Part shown: positions 49,632-58,170 of the stretch, piece after piece | How the letters are laid out: each line of letters opens with the position of its first letter | Position numbering within the stretch: position 1 is the stretch's first letter | Source of the DNA: an uncultured Atopobiaceae bacterium | Lineage (GTDB): Bacteria > Actinomycetota > Coriobacteriia > Coriobacteriales > Atopobiaceae | Reading direction: 5' to 3' | Assembly (NCBI GenBank): GCA_944320975.1 | Contig: CALUJM010000001.1 | Location: forward strand, 1 to 64,000 | DNA: 64,000 nt | Notes under the pieces: model-generated | Seen by the model: the letters and a program-made list of their open reading frames with translations, nothing else | Databases searched by the model: none | What the model was told of the DNA's origin: nothing | Translations under genes and position numbers: made by a program

Positions 49632-51656
49632 ATGAACGTCGACAAGACGCTGATATGGCTTGACGGCAAGCGCGACAAGATCGTGGACACGCTGCCCACG
49701 ATCTTGTTCTTCATCGCGCTGCTCTGGATCGTCACCCTGACCTTTGGCGCCGACTACCTGCTTGCGGTCTCCCCCTACACGACGCTGTTCGAAACGAGGC
49801 TGAGCAAGTACAACCCGCCGGGACAGTACGCGCGGTTCTTCCTCGTGAGCGCCTTCGTCCTTCTCGCCGCGCGCGTGGCGGTCGCCAACGTCGCACTGTG
49901 CGTCATCGTGAACCTCTGCGTGCCGTTCTTCCTCGTCTTCATGCGCTCCTCGCAGCTCAACCCGCGGCGCTACTTCCCCTACACGATGCTCTTCTGCTGG
50001 CTGGAGCTGCGCCCCTACGCGATCATCGACACGTTCTGGACGCAGGCGGCGGTGCTGCTGGTCTCCTGCGCGCTGCTCTCGACATGCCTGCTGGTGGCCG
50101 GGACCTACCGCCACCGCGCGGACGAGCCGCGCGAGATGCTTCACAGCTACGTCCGCCGCCTCGCCGACGACCTTCGCCGCGCGGCCAGCTCGGGCACCGA
50201 CGGCCCGCTGCGCGGCGAGCTCCTGCGCCTGCGCAGCGACTTCGCGCGGCTCGCCTACACCGTCCGCGAGGACTCCACCGCGCCCGCGCGCGTGACCGAC
50301 CTGCTGGACATGTTCGCCACCCTCGCGCAGCGCACGGCCTACCTCACGGGCAGCTCCGACTGGACGAGCGAGCACGCCGAGCAGCACGGGCGGGCGCTCG
50401 AGGACCTCGCCGGGCTCACGGAGCGGCTCGACATGGCGCTGCGGCTCGAGTCCGCGGAGGCATGCGAGGCGCTCCTGCCGGCGGCACGCGCCCTTCTGGG
50501 CGAGACGCGCATCCGCGAGGACCGGTTCCGTATCTTCTACCAGGGGTATCTCAACCTCGTCATCCTCATCCTGCGCACCGCGGCCGACCCGCACCAGCAC
50601 CCGTGGCGCCTCACGCCTCGCGGCCTCGCGCGCGTGGCGGTCTTTCGCAAGCGACCGAGCCTCGACTCCTTCGAGATGCGCTTCGCGGTGCGCTGCGGCG
50701 TCGTGTTGGCCGTGAGCTGCACCACCAACCTGCTCTTCCCCGTCGAGAAGCTCTACTGGTTCGCGCTTCACGCCTTCCTGCTGCTGCAGCCATTCCCCGA
50801 CGAGTCCGTGCGCCGCATGCGGACGCGCATGGTCGGGACGGCGATCGGCTGCGTCTTCGTCCACGCCGTCGCGCTGCTCAACCTTGATTACGTGGGCATC
50901 ACCATCCTGGGCATGCTGCTGGTGGCGCCGCTCTACGCGTCCACGCCCGGTTCGGTCACCTCGGCGTTCTTTGCGACCGCCTACGCGGTCACCATGGCGT
51001 CGGTCTCGATCGACGACTCCTACGCCACCGGCATGCGCCTGCTGAGCCTCGTCTTTGCCGTCATCACCGTGGCGCTTGTCAACCGGCTGGTGTGCCCGAC
51101 CTCCGACCGGCTGCTGTTCGTGGCCAACGTGCGGCAGATGTTCGACATGATCGAGCACTACTGGGACCTGGTGCACGCCACGCTCGTGGGACGGGTCGAC
51201 ACGGTGGTCTCGTCGGAGACCCTGCTGCACTTCCAGATGGTCCACACGCAGGCCTCCCGCTTCGTCGAGGGGCTGGGCAAGGACGGAGAGAAGGACCCGG
51301 AGGTCGCGGAGCTCGCGCGGTACCGCAACGCCGCCGAGCGCGCGGTCTTCTGCCTCTGGGAGATCATGTGCGAGCTCGAGCAGCTCGAGCTCATGGTGCG
51401 CCTGCGGGAGGTTCGTCCCGAGGAGCACAAGACGTTCGAGAAGATCATCGAGCTCGCGCGGTCCAACTGCGACCCGCGCCGGTTCGGGACCGGCGTGGCG
51501 GACGCGCGCGGGCTCGCGGCGCGGCTCTCCGAGCCCGACCTGCGCTACGTGCTGGGGCAGTACATCGAGCGCGCGGGCGAGCTGCGCCGCGCCATCGACG
51601 ACGCCAGGGGCGCCCTGGTGGAGAAGCCCTCCTACCTCGACGAGGTGCGCAAGTAG
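49632..51656 (+). CDS. FUSC-family membrane protein
   Basis: 674 residues with two transmembrane halves: N-terminal helices about 20-175 (ILFFIALLWIVTLTFG..., VALCVIVNLCVPFFLVFM) and a second bundle about 360-480 (FAVRCGVVLAVSCTTNLLF, GIGCVFVHAVALLNL-like), each followed by long cytoplasmic helical regions. This is the layout of fusaric-acid-resistance/YccS-type aromatic-acid exporters; substrate unknown. ATG 49632 with GAGGAG upstream. Last codons and stop (CGC AAG TAG) are inside the hairpin 51648-51790. Confidence 0.85.
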   Translation: MNVDKTLIWLDGKRDKIVDTLPTILFFIALLWIVTLTFGADYLLAVSPYTTLFETRLSKYNPPGQYARFFLVSAFVLLAARVAVANVALCVIVNLCVPFFLVFMRSSQLNPRRYFPYTMLFCWLELRPYAIIDTFWTQAAVLLVSCALLSTCLLVAGTYRHRADEPREMLHSYVRRLADDLRRAASSGTDGPLRGELLRLRSDFARLAYTVREDSTAPARVTDLLDMFATLAQRTAYLTGSSDWTSEHAEQHGRALEDLAGLTERLDMALRLESAEACEALLPAARALLGETRIREDRFRIFYQGYLNLVILILRTAADPHQHPWRLTPRGLARVAVFRKRPSLDSFEMRFAVRCGVVLAVSCTTNLLFPVEKLYWFALHAFLLLQPFPDESVRRMRTRMVGTAIGCVFVHAVALLNLDYVGITILGMLLVAPLYASTPGSVTSAFFATAYAVTMASVSIDDSYATGMRLLSLVFAVITVALVNRLVCPTSDRLLFVANVRQMFDMIEHYWDLVHATLVGRVDTVVSSETLLHFQMVHTQASRFVEGLGKDGEKDPEVAELARYRNAAERAVFCLWEIMCELEQLELMVRLREVRPEEHKTFEKIIELARSNCDPRRFGTGVADARGLAARLSEPDLRYVLGQYIERAGELRRAIDDARGALVEKPSYLDEVRK

Positions 51657-51790
51657 GCCTCTCAAACCTCGCAAAAGGGGACAGGTGCAGAACCGCTGGT
51701 AAAACCTCGCAAAAGTGGATGACTTTTGACAGGTTTTACCAGCGGTTCTGCACCTGTCCCCTTTTGCGAGGTTTGAGAGGCCTACTTGCG
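51648..51790. repeat. Family B hairpin, 60-bp perfect arms spanning two stop codons
   Basis: Arms 51648-51707 and 51731-51790 are exact reverse complements around a 23-nt loop. Each arm carries, from outside in, CGC AAG TAG (the last two codons and stop of the convergent FUSC and PRC-barrel genes), GGCCTCTCAAACCTCG, CAAAAGGGGACAGG and GTGCAGAACCGCTGG. It will act as a bidirectional terminator if transcribed. Confidence 0.97.
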
Positions 51791-52771
51791 GGCTTTGTCG
51801 AACTCGTCCTTGAAGGAGCCGAACATCTTGCCGAACGAGCTGAGCTGCTTGCCGGCGGCGCGGGCGACCTTGTCGCCTGTCGTCGCGGGCTTCTTCTTGG
51901 CTGCGGGCTTCTTGGAAGTCGGCGCATAGGTCTTGGGCTGGGCCTTCTTGGGGACGGCGGCGGGGTCGACGCCCTTCTCGGCGATTCGGGCGGCAGGCTT
52001 CTCCACGCGGACGTCGGCCGCGGGAATCTCGGGGGTCGCAGGCGGCTCGTCCTCGGGGGTCGCGGCCTCGGAGATGGCCCGCTTGGCCTTGCCGAGTGCG
52101 CGGCCCAGCGCGAACGAGCCCTTGTCCACGGCCTCGCCCGCGACGGCGCCCACCTTCTTGCCGACCTCGCTCGCGCCGGCCTTGGCGCGGGCGTAGCCCT
52201 CGCCCGCGGCGCCCGCAAGGCCGCCGTCGAGCTGGACCTGCGCGTTGCCGGGGTCGATGACCATGGCCCCGTTGCTGTAGCCGCGCACCATGTCCGGGGT
52301 GATGACGAAGGAGCCGATGAGGGCGTGCGCCACGCCGCCGTCGGTCGTGAGGAAGCGGGCGACCCGTCCGTCCTTCTCGTCAAACTCGGCGTCGGAGACG
52401 TAGCCGAGCGACTTGCCGCCCACCGTCTTGGCATCCATGCCGGACCAGATGAGGCAGGCGTCCCAGTCGAGCGCGAGGCGCCTCTGCGCGGCGACGTCCA
52501 TGCCGTCGTCGGGGCGCGTCACGAGGAGGGTCTTCTCGTCCATGCGGCGGTACGCGTCAAGCGCGAGGAAGGCGTCCTCGCGCTTGATCATTCCCACGGC
52601 GTCGGGGCGCTTGATCATCAGGCCGACCACGCGCTTGCCGTCGGGGGAGAAGACCGCGTTGTGCACCTTGCCGAGCTTGAGGTACTTGTCGGTGACGGTT
52701 CCGTCCTTCGCGGTCTTGGTCTTCTTGTGGATGAGAACGCGCAGGCCCGTGAGCTCGCTGACCTTGGTCAC
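51782..52771 (-). CDS. PRC-barrel-domain protein
   Basis: 329 residues. Two PRC-barrel-like segments (about 1-80: LGKVHNAVFSPDGKRVVGLMI; about 95-180: GKSLGYVSDAEFDEKDGRVARFL), then an Ala/Gly-rich helical stretch and a Lys/Pro/Ala-rich basic tail (TSKKPAAKKKPATTG). PRC barrels mediate protein association in RNA processing and photosynthesis; the role here is unknown. GTG start 3 bp after the YtxH-like stop, so co-transcribed. Confidence 0.8.
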   Translation of the reverse strand: MTKVSELTGLRVLIHKKTKTAKDGTVTDKYLKLGKVHNAVFSPDGKRVVGLMIKRPDAVGMIKREDAFLALDAYRRMDEKTLLVTRPDDGMDVAAQRRLALDWDACLIWSGMDAKTVGGKSLGYVSDAEFDEKDGRVARFLTTDGGVAHALIGSFVITPDMVRGYSNGAMVIDPGNAQVQLDGGLAGAAGEGYARAKAGASEVGKKVGAVAGEAVDKGSFALGRALGKAKRAISEAATPEDEPPATPEIPAADVRVEKPAARIAEKGVDPAAVPKKAQPKTYAPTSKKPAAKKKPATTGDKVARAAGKQLSSFGKMFGSFKDEFDKARK

Positions 52772-52774
52772 GCG

Positions 52775-53224
52775 CTACACTCCAACGGGCTCGTCGTCGG
52801 CGTCCACGACCTCGACGTGCACGGCGTCGGCGGGCTTCTCGTCGGCGACGGGCATGTCGGCCATGGCGGAGACGCGGTCGGCGACGGAGCTCACGGCGTC
52901 CTGGACCTGGGAGGACGCGCCGGCGACGGCCTCGGAGAGGGAGTCGCGGAGCTGGTCCATGCGCTCGCGCGCGAGGTCGACCTTGGCGCGGAGCTCGTCG
53001 GTCTTGGCGTCGACGGTGGGACGGACGCTGTTGAACTTGTCGGTCACGACGTTGGTGCCGCGCTCGTAGGTGTCGACGGCGCTGTCCCAGGCGTCGTTCA
53101 TGGCGTCCGCGGCCATCGCGCGGCTCTCGGCGCCGGAACGGGGGGCGAGCATGACGCCCGCGACGACGCCAGCCGCAGCGCCGACGATGCTGCCAAAGAT
53201 GAAGCCGACCGTCTTCTTGTTCAT
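52775..53224 (-). CDS. YtxH-like envelope protein
   Basis: 149 residues. N-terminal MNKKTVGFIFGSIVGAAAGVVAGVMLAPRSG is the YtxH/DUF gas-vesicle-like signature (membrane helix with G-A-x-G-x-LAP-x-SG), followed by a long amphipathic helix of apolipoprotein type. AGGAGG precedes the ATG. Forms an operon with the PRC-barrel gene and possibly the 53282-53875 gene. Confidence 0.82.
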   Translation of the reverse strand: MNKKTVGFIFGSIVGAAAGVVAGVMLAPRSGAESRAMAADAMNDAWDSAVDTYERGTNVVTDKFNSVRPTVDAKTDELRAKVDLARERMDQLRDSLSEAVAGASSQVQDAVSSVADRVSAMADMPVADEKPADAVHVEVVDADDEPVGV

Positions 53225-53281
53225 GAGATCCTCCTGTCAGTGCTGGCTGGGCCAGGGTCGGGCGCGGGTGCGCCGGAATTG

Positions 53282-53875
53282 CTATCGGACGAGGTGGGGA
53301 CGCGGGACGTCGTCACCGAGGGCCCAGGGGTCGGGCTCCGGCGCGGGCGCGGGCTCGGGCTCGACGGGCTGGCCCTCCTCGGGCGCCGCCTCCTCGACGG
53401 GCAGGGCCTCGAGGCTCTCCACGAGGGAGACGAGGCCGCTCGCGATGGCGTCGATGTCGGGATAGGGGTCGCCGCCGCCGGAATAGGCCCACTGCAGGAC
53501 CCACACCGCGCTCGAGAGCGCGCCCACGACGAGGACGTCGTCGGAGCAGGAGAGCGTGATCTTGTAGAGGCGCTCGCCCAGCTGGGCGGTCTGGCCGGAG
53601 GAGATGTTCCCCGCCACGTCCGTGCGGGCGAGCAGCTCGACGGTCACGTGCTCGAGCAGGTGCGCGAGCTCGGTGTCGGCGATGACCTCGCCGAAGCGCG
53701 ACGAGGCGTCGCCCAGGCAGAGGTGGTCGGCGAGCTCGGGCATGAGGCCGAGCACGAGCTGCGTGCCCGCGGGGTCGTCCCCAGTCATGAGCGGCGCGCG
53801 CGGCGCGAGCTCGACGACGGCCTCGAGGTTCTTCGGGCCAACGGTGACCTTCTTGATGTCAAATAGCTGAGCCAT
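53282..53875 (-). CDS. Conserved protein, family not recognised
   Basis: 197 residues; ATG 53875 (MAQLFDIKKVTVGP) after GGGAGCCGGGCG. The central ELAHLLEHVTVELLARTDVAGNISSGQT is faintly like the H..EH..LEL segment in the N-terminal part of cyanophycin synthetases, but no ligase domains follow. The C-terminal 40 residues are Pro/Glu/Ala-rich and disordered-looking. Lies upstream of the YtxH/PRC-barrel pair on the same strand. I would not assign a function. Confidence 0.7.
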   Translation of the reverse strand: MAQLFDIKKVTVGPKNLEAVVELAPRAPLMTGDDPAGTQLVLGLMPELADHLCLGDASSRFGEVIADTELAHLLEHVTVELLARTDVAGNISSGQTAQLGERLYKITLSCSDDVLVVGALSSAVWVLQWAYSGGGDPYPDIDAIASGLVSLVESLEALPVEEAAPEEGQPVEPEPAPAPEPDPWALGDDVPRPHLVR

Positions 53876-53959
53876 CGCCCGGCTCCCCTTCGTCTCGGCC
53901 CACCGGGAGCGGCGGGCGGCGTGTCTCAAACCATTGTAATGAAAGAAGCGGACGCGGGC

Positions 53960-55306
53960 CTACTCCTTCTCCGAGTCAGCGGGCTTCTCGCCGTCAGCGT
54001 TGCCCTCCGGGTCCTCGGCGGACTGCTCGGGGGCAATCACGCGCAGCATCGAGAGGCGGCGGCCGCGCATGGACTGGACGCGGAACTGATAGCCGTCCTT
54101 CTCGATGATGTCACCGGGGTGCGGGACCTTGTCGGCGAGCTCCAGGACGAAGCCGGCGACGGTCTCGTACTCCTCGCTGTCCTCGATGGGCCAGCCGAGC
54201 TCGATGGCGTCGTCGATGGAGAAGCGGCCGTCGACGAGCCACTCGCGGTCGGAGAGCTTGGTGAGGTACTTGTTGTCGGGGTCGAACTCGTCCTCGATCT
54301 CGCCCACGACCTCCTCGACGATGTCCTCGATCGTGATGACGCCGGCGGTGCCGCCGTACTCGTCGACGACGATGACCATCTGGTCGTGGCTGGACTGCAT
54401 CTCGGAGAGCAGCGGGATGATGTCCTTGGTGTCGGGGACGAAGTCGGCCGAGCGGACGTGGCCGGCGACCGGATCGGTTGCGCGGCCCTCGTCGAGGATG
54501 GGGCTGATGATGTCCTTGATGTGCGCGATGCCCACGATGCGGTCCACCGACTCGTGGTAGATCGGGATGCGGGAGTAGCCCGTGCGGCGCATGACGGCGA
54601 GGACCTCGGTCAGGGTGGAGGTGTCCTCCATGGCGGTCATATCGACGCGCGGGACCATGACCTCGCGCGCGATCGTGTCGCCCATGTCGATGACCTCGTG
54701 GATCATCGACTTCTCCTGGTCGCTGAGCTCGTCGGCGTCCGTGACCATGTACTTGATCTCCTCTTCGGAGACGCTGTCGCGCTCGTCGGCGGACTTGACG
54801 CCCAGCAGGGCGGAGAGGCCGTTGGCGGACTTGGCCGTGAGCCACACGAGCGGGCGGGCGACCGTCATGAAGCCGCGGATGGGGCCCGAGACGGACTTGG
54901 CGACGGCCTCGGCGTTGGAGAGCGCCATGCGCTTGGGCACGAGCTCGCCTGCAACGATGGAAAGGTAGGAGACCGCCAGCGTGATGAGGATGGGTGCGAG
55001 GGGCTGGGCGATGGACCCGGGCATGCCGAGGCTCATGAACCAGCTGCCCAGGGGGTCGGACAGGCTCGTGCTCGCAAAGGCGGACGACGCGAATCCAACC
55101 AGCGTGATTGCCACCTGGATGGTGGCGAGGAACTGCTCGGAGTTCGAGGCGAGGTCGAGGGCGCTGCGTGCCCTGCGGTCACCCTCCTCCGCCTCCGGCT
55201 CGAGAACCGCTCTCTTGGCACTCACCACGGCAAGCTCGGACATCGAGAAATAGCCGTTCGCAAGGGTGAGCAGGAAGGTGACCACAATACTTATCGCTAC
55301 GTCCAT
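53960..55306 (-). CDS. CNNM/HlyC-CorC-family transporter
   Basis: 448 residues: DUF21/CNNM membrane domain (about 1-190; VTFLLTLANGYFSMSELAVVSAKR), two CBS domains (about 210-340; VPRVDMTAMEDTSTL, HDQMVIVVDEYGGTAGVITIEDIVEE), and a C-terminal CorC/HlyC domain (about 355-425). Family members export or regulate Mg2+/Co2+. Together with the pair at 46446-49537 the window has two Mg-related systems. ATG start; no ribosome-binding site stands out. Confidence 0.93.
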   Translation of the reverse strand: MDVAISIVVTFLLTLANGYFSMSELAVVSAKRAVLEPEAEEGDRRARSALDLASNSEQFLATIQVAITLVGFASSAFASTSLSDPLGSWFMSLGMPGSIAQPLAPILITLAVSYLSIVAGELVPKRMALSNAEAVAKSVSGPIRGFMTVARPLVWLTAKSANGLSALLGVKSADERDSVSEEEIKYMVTDADELSDQEKSMIHEVIDMGDTIAREVMVPRVDMTAMEDTSTLTEVLAVMRRTGYSRIPIYHESVDRIVGIAHIKDIISPILDEGRATDPVAGHVRSADFVPDTKDIIPLLSEMQSSHDQMVIVVDEYGGTAGVITIEDIVEEVVGEIEDEFDPDNKYLTKLSDREWLVDGRFSIDDAIELGWPIEDSEEYETVAGFVLELADKVPHPGDIIEKDGYQFRVQSMRGRRLSMLRVIAPEQSAEDPEGNADGEKPADSEKE

Positions 55307-55441
55307 GCGCCTGTGCGCAACCTCCTCGGTCGGGGATCAGATGCATGCCGCGGTCGGGACGATGGGACCCCGGCACAACAGATTGATTTTAGCAGGTCGG
55401 GCACTTGTGCACCACGAGGTTTCCCTCGGGGCTTAAGCGGC

Positions 55442-55670
55442 TGCAAAATCGAGTCTCAATCCATTTTCCTGGAGCCTGAAATGCAAAATCGAGCTTCAGT
55501 CCATAGGATTTTGGGATTTGAGAACAGATGCGGCCCCGGCAGATTTTGCCGAGCTGGGCAAACGCCGATCGCCGGCGTCGCAAGGTCGCCGCGACCCTCG
55601 TTTTTTCATGGACTGAAGCGCGATTTTGCATTTCAGGAGCCGCAAATATGGACTGAAGGCCAATTTTGCA
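55442..55670. repeat. Inverted-repeat cluster F
   Basis: Four 23-24-nt units related to ATGCAAAATCGAGCTTCAG + TCCAT: 55442-55464 and 55481-55504 in one direction, 55608-55631 and 55648-55670 in the other. The last unit ends 1 nt before the stop codon of nuclease paralogue 2. The remainder of the gap (55307-55441, 55505-55607) shows nothing recognised. Confidence 0.88.
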
Positions 55671-55671
55671 C

Positions 55672-56676
55672 TCACAGGCTCTCGCTCGTGCCGCTCAGTG
55701 CCTTCAGGGAGGCCTCAACGGACTCCGGCCCAAAGAGCCGCTCGCGAAGAGTCGTCCTGCGTGCCTCCATGGCCGCACTCAACGGGCGGCGAGTGAGCCC
55801 CAGGCTCTCCTCCAAATCCCTCACAAAGAGGTTGAGCAGGCTGTTGCTCCTCAAGATTCCGTTGGTAAGCGTGAGCCAGTCGAGCCCCTCCGCCTGAAAC
55901 GCGCGCCTCTTCGCCTCGTCGCGCGCCCTCGCCTCAGGAGACAGGTGCTCCTGCTCGCTGTCGTATTCGACAATTGTGCCGTTATCCCACATGAAGTCCG
56001 GAACCAGGTACTTCCTCCCCGTCAGCTCGACGAGACTCTCGGGCAAATCAAGGCGCCTGTTCATCGTGAAGCCCGCGAGCCCCACCCCTCCGAGTGCGCG
56101 GCTCTGGAGGAAGAAAATCGCGACATCGCTCTCCCTGGGTGAGTTGGAGCACGCCGCCGAGAGGTCGAGCGCCGAGACGGCGCGGGAGGCGCCGCGGACT
56201 CGAAGGGCCTTCGCGGCACTCGCGTATCCCCTGAACTCGGCTAAGTCGACCAGCGGCTCCATGTTGCCCTCGAAACCACGGTCGGACCAGGGCGTGACAC
56301 CGTACGTCCCTGCCATCTCGCACGCAACCTCCGCCACCTCGAGGACGTCCCATGATGATGCGAGCTGGCAGAGGACGACGGGCATCTTGCACACGAATAT
56401 GCCGTTGCCGAGCCCCTGAAGATGCTCGTCAGTCAGGGGTGCGCGCCACACGTGATCCCTGACCGAGGGAAGGCCGTGGCGCCCCTCGCGACTCTTCAAG
56501 ACGACGTCGAGCGGATCCTCGCTTGCACAGAGGTTGATTGCGAGCGAGGCCTGTTCGGCAGACGAGAGCTGTCGGGCCCCGAATACCCTGCCCTCAGGAT
56601 CCAGCACGTCTCGGCCTCCGTATGCCGCGCGCGTGGCGCGCCAGAAGTCGAGCGCTGACTCATATCCCACGATCAC
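55672..56676 (-). CDS. PD-(D/E)XK/Vsr-like nuclease-family protein, paralogue 2
   Basis: 334 residues from GTG 56676 (GGGAGG upstream). The N-terminus YESALDFWRATRAAYGG is of the kind shared by this coriobacterial family. The C-terminal third has VPDFMWDNGTIVEYDSEQEH and ARDEAKRRAFQAEGLDWL: Asp, E-Y-D-S, His and D..R spaced as in DUF559/Vsr folds. A SPRESDVAIFFLQSRALGG segment aligns with paralogues 1 and 3. Repeat cluster F abuts its stop codon. Nuclease function is inference. Confidence 0.72.
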   Translation of the reverse strand: MIVGYESALDFWRATRAAYGGRDVLDPEGRVFGARQLSSAEQASLAINLCASEDPLDVVLKSREGRHGLPSVRDHVWRAPLTDEHLQGLGNGIFVCKMPVVLCQLASSWDVLEVAEVACEMAGTYGVTPWSDRGFEGNMEPLVDLAEFRGYASAAKALRVRGASRAVSALDLSAACSNSPRESDVAIFFLQSRALGGVGLAGFTMNRRLDLPESLVELTGRKYLVPDFMWDNGTIVEYDSEQEHLSPEARARDEAKRRAFQAEGLDWLTLTNGILRSNSLLNLFVRDLEESLGLTRRPLSAAMEARRTTLRERLFGPESVEASLKALSGTSESL

Positions 56677-56788
56677 CTCGTCCTCCCGTCCTCGTCTTAT
56701 CTCATCTATCTCATAATACTATTACTTTTTGCTTTAGTATCTTTCATAGTATTCTACATTTGTCAATTTCTTATTTATATCCGCGCAT

Positions 56789-56820
56789 AAAAAACCGCCC
56801 GAGGGTGAGCCTCGGGCGGC
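56789..56820 (-). terminator. Intrinsic terminator of the flavodiiron gene
   Basis: CCGCCCGAG / CTCGGGCGG stem with a GGTGAGC-type loop followed by TTTTTT on the minus strand, 27 bp after the stop codon. Confidence 0.92.
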
Positions 56821-56846
56821 AAAGGTCGTGCGTATGCGGGTCGGCG

Positions 56847-58034
56847 CTACGCCATCAGCTTCGAGACGAGGTCGCGGGCAGCGCTGAGCTGCTCCTCGCC
56901 CGGGATCCAGTTCACGGCGAAGGTCTTCTCGGGAAGCTGGAAGCCGGCGGCCTCGAGCTCCTTGCCCACGTTGTTGGGACCGAGCGGCGCCCAACCGTAG
57001 GAGCCAAACGCCAGGCCCACACGGTTGTCGTTCTTGGGCGAGAGGCCCTTCATGTACGTGAGGAACGCCGCGACGGTGGGCAGCATCTGGCTGTTGAGGG
57101 TCGGCGAGCCCACGCACACGTACTTGCAGTCCAGGAAGACGTCCATGACGTTGGAGATGTGGTTCTCCTTGAGGTCCATGAGCTGCGCGGGGACGCCGGC
57201 GGCGAGGAAGCCGTCGACCAGCGCGCGGGCGATCGCCTCGGTGGAGTGCCACATGGAGTCGTAGACCACCAGAGCGCGCTCCTTGACGACGCCCGAGACG
57301 AAGTCCTCCTCGTAGGCGCGCAGGATGTCCTCGACGTGGCTGCGCCAGATGACGCCGTGCGCCGGGCAGATCATGTCGATCGCGTCGGGCCCGAGGGAGC
57401 GCACGGCCTTCACGGCCGCCGTCGCCTGCATGCGGTACGGCTGCACGATGTTGGCGTAGTACTTGCGCGCCTGGTGCATGACCTCGCAGAGGTCGTTCTC
57501 GTCGTCAAAGCGGGCGGAGCTGGCAAAGTGCTGGCCGAAGGCGTCGTTGGAGAAGAGGATCTTGTCGTAGGCGTCGTAGGTGACCATGTTGTCCGGCCAG
57601 TGGACCATCGGCGTCTGGACGAAGGCCAGCGTGCGCTTGCCGATGCAGAGGGTGTCGCCGGTCTTGACGCCGTTGTAGCCCAGGTCGCCGAAGTGGGCGG
57701 TCATGTTCTTCACGCCCTGCGGGGCGGAGCAGTAGATCTGCGCGCCGGGCGCGAGCTCGTGGATGATCGGGGTGGACCCGGAGTGGTCCATCTCGACGTG
57801 GTTGGCGATAAGAACGTCGATCTTGGACGGGTCGATCACCGAGGAGATGCGCTGCAGCAGCTCGTCTTTGAAGGTGATCTTGGCGGTGTCGATGAGCGTG
57901 ACCTTCTCGTCCAGGATGAGGTAGGCGTTGTAGGTGATGCCGGCCTCGGTGGTGTAGCCGTGGAACTCGCGCGCGTTCCAGTCGAGCGCGCCGACCCAAT
58001 AGACGTCCGGCTTGATCTGAACTGCGGAAAGCAT
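56847..58034 (-). CDS. Flavodiiron protein (FprA-type O2/NO reductase)
   Basis: 395 residues: metallo-beta-lactamase-like di-iron domain (about 1-250) with NHVEMDHSGS and MVHWPDNM ligands, then flavodoxin domain (about 255-395) with FMN loop YDSMWHSTEAIA and SPTLNSQMLP. Reduces O2 to water or NO to N2O in anaerobes, protecting against oxidative stress. Monocistronic with its own terminator. The electron donor (rubredoxin) is not in the window. Confidence 0.95.
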   Translation of the reverse strand: MLSAVQIKPDVYWVGALDWNAREFHGYTTEAGITYNAYLILDEKVTLIDTAKITFKDELLQRISSVIDPSKIDVLIANHVEMDHSGSTPIIHELAPGAQIYCSAPQGVKNMTAHFGDLGYNGVKTGDTLCIGKRTLAFVQTPMVHWPDNMVTYDAYDKILFSNDAFGQHFASSARFDDENDLCEVMHQARKYYANIVQPYRMQATAAVKAVRSLGPDAIDMICPAHGVIWRSHVEDILRAYEEDFVSGVVKERALVVYDSMWHSTEAIARALVDGFLAAGVPAQLMDLKENHISNVMDVFLDCKYVCVGSPTLNSQMLPTVAAFLTYMKGLSPKNDNRVGLAFGSYGWAPLGPNNVGKELEAAGFQLPEKTFAVNWIPGEEQLSAARDLVSKLMA

Positions 58035-58142
58035 GCTGTCCTCCTGTCGTGCGACGACCGTATGTGTTAGCAGACTAGTGGCATTTTACCCAACTGCGGG
58101 CGGTCGGCAAAGTGCGGCCGACCGCCCGCGTGGGGGTCATAT

Positions 58143-58169
58143 GTGCAAAAGTGACTGTCCCTTTTGCAC
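58143..58169. repeat. Family B-type short palindrome
   Basis: GTGCAAAAG-TGACTGTCC-CTTTTGCAC with perfect 9-bp arms, ending 1 bp before the stop of the EF-G-like gene. The arm sequence is the same as the inner arm of 49536-49605. Confidence 0.75.
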
Positions 58170-58170
58170 G

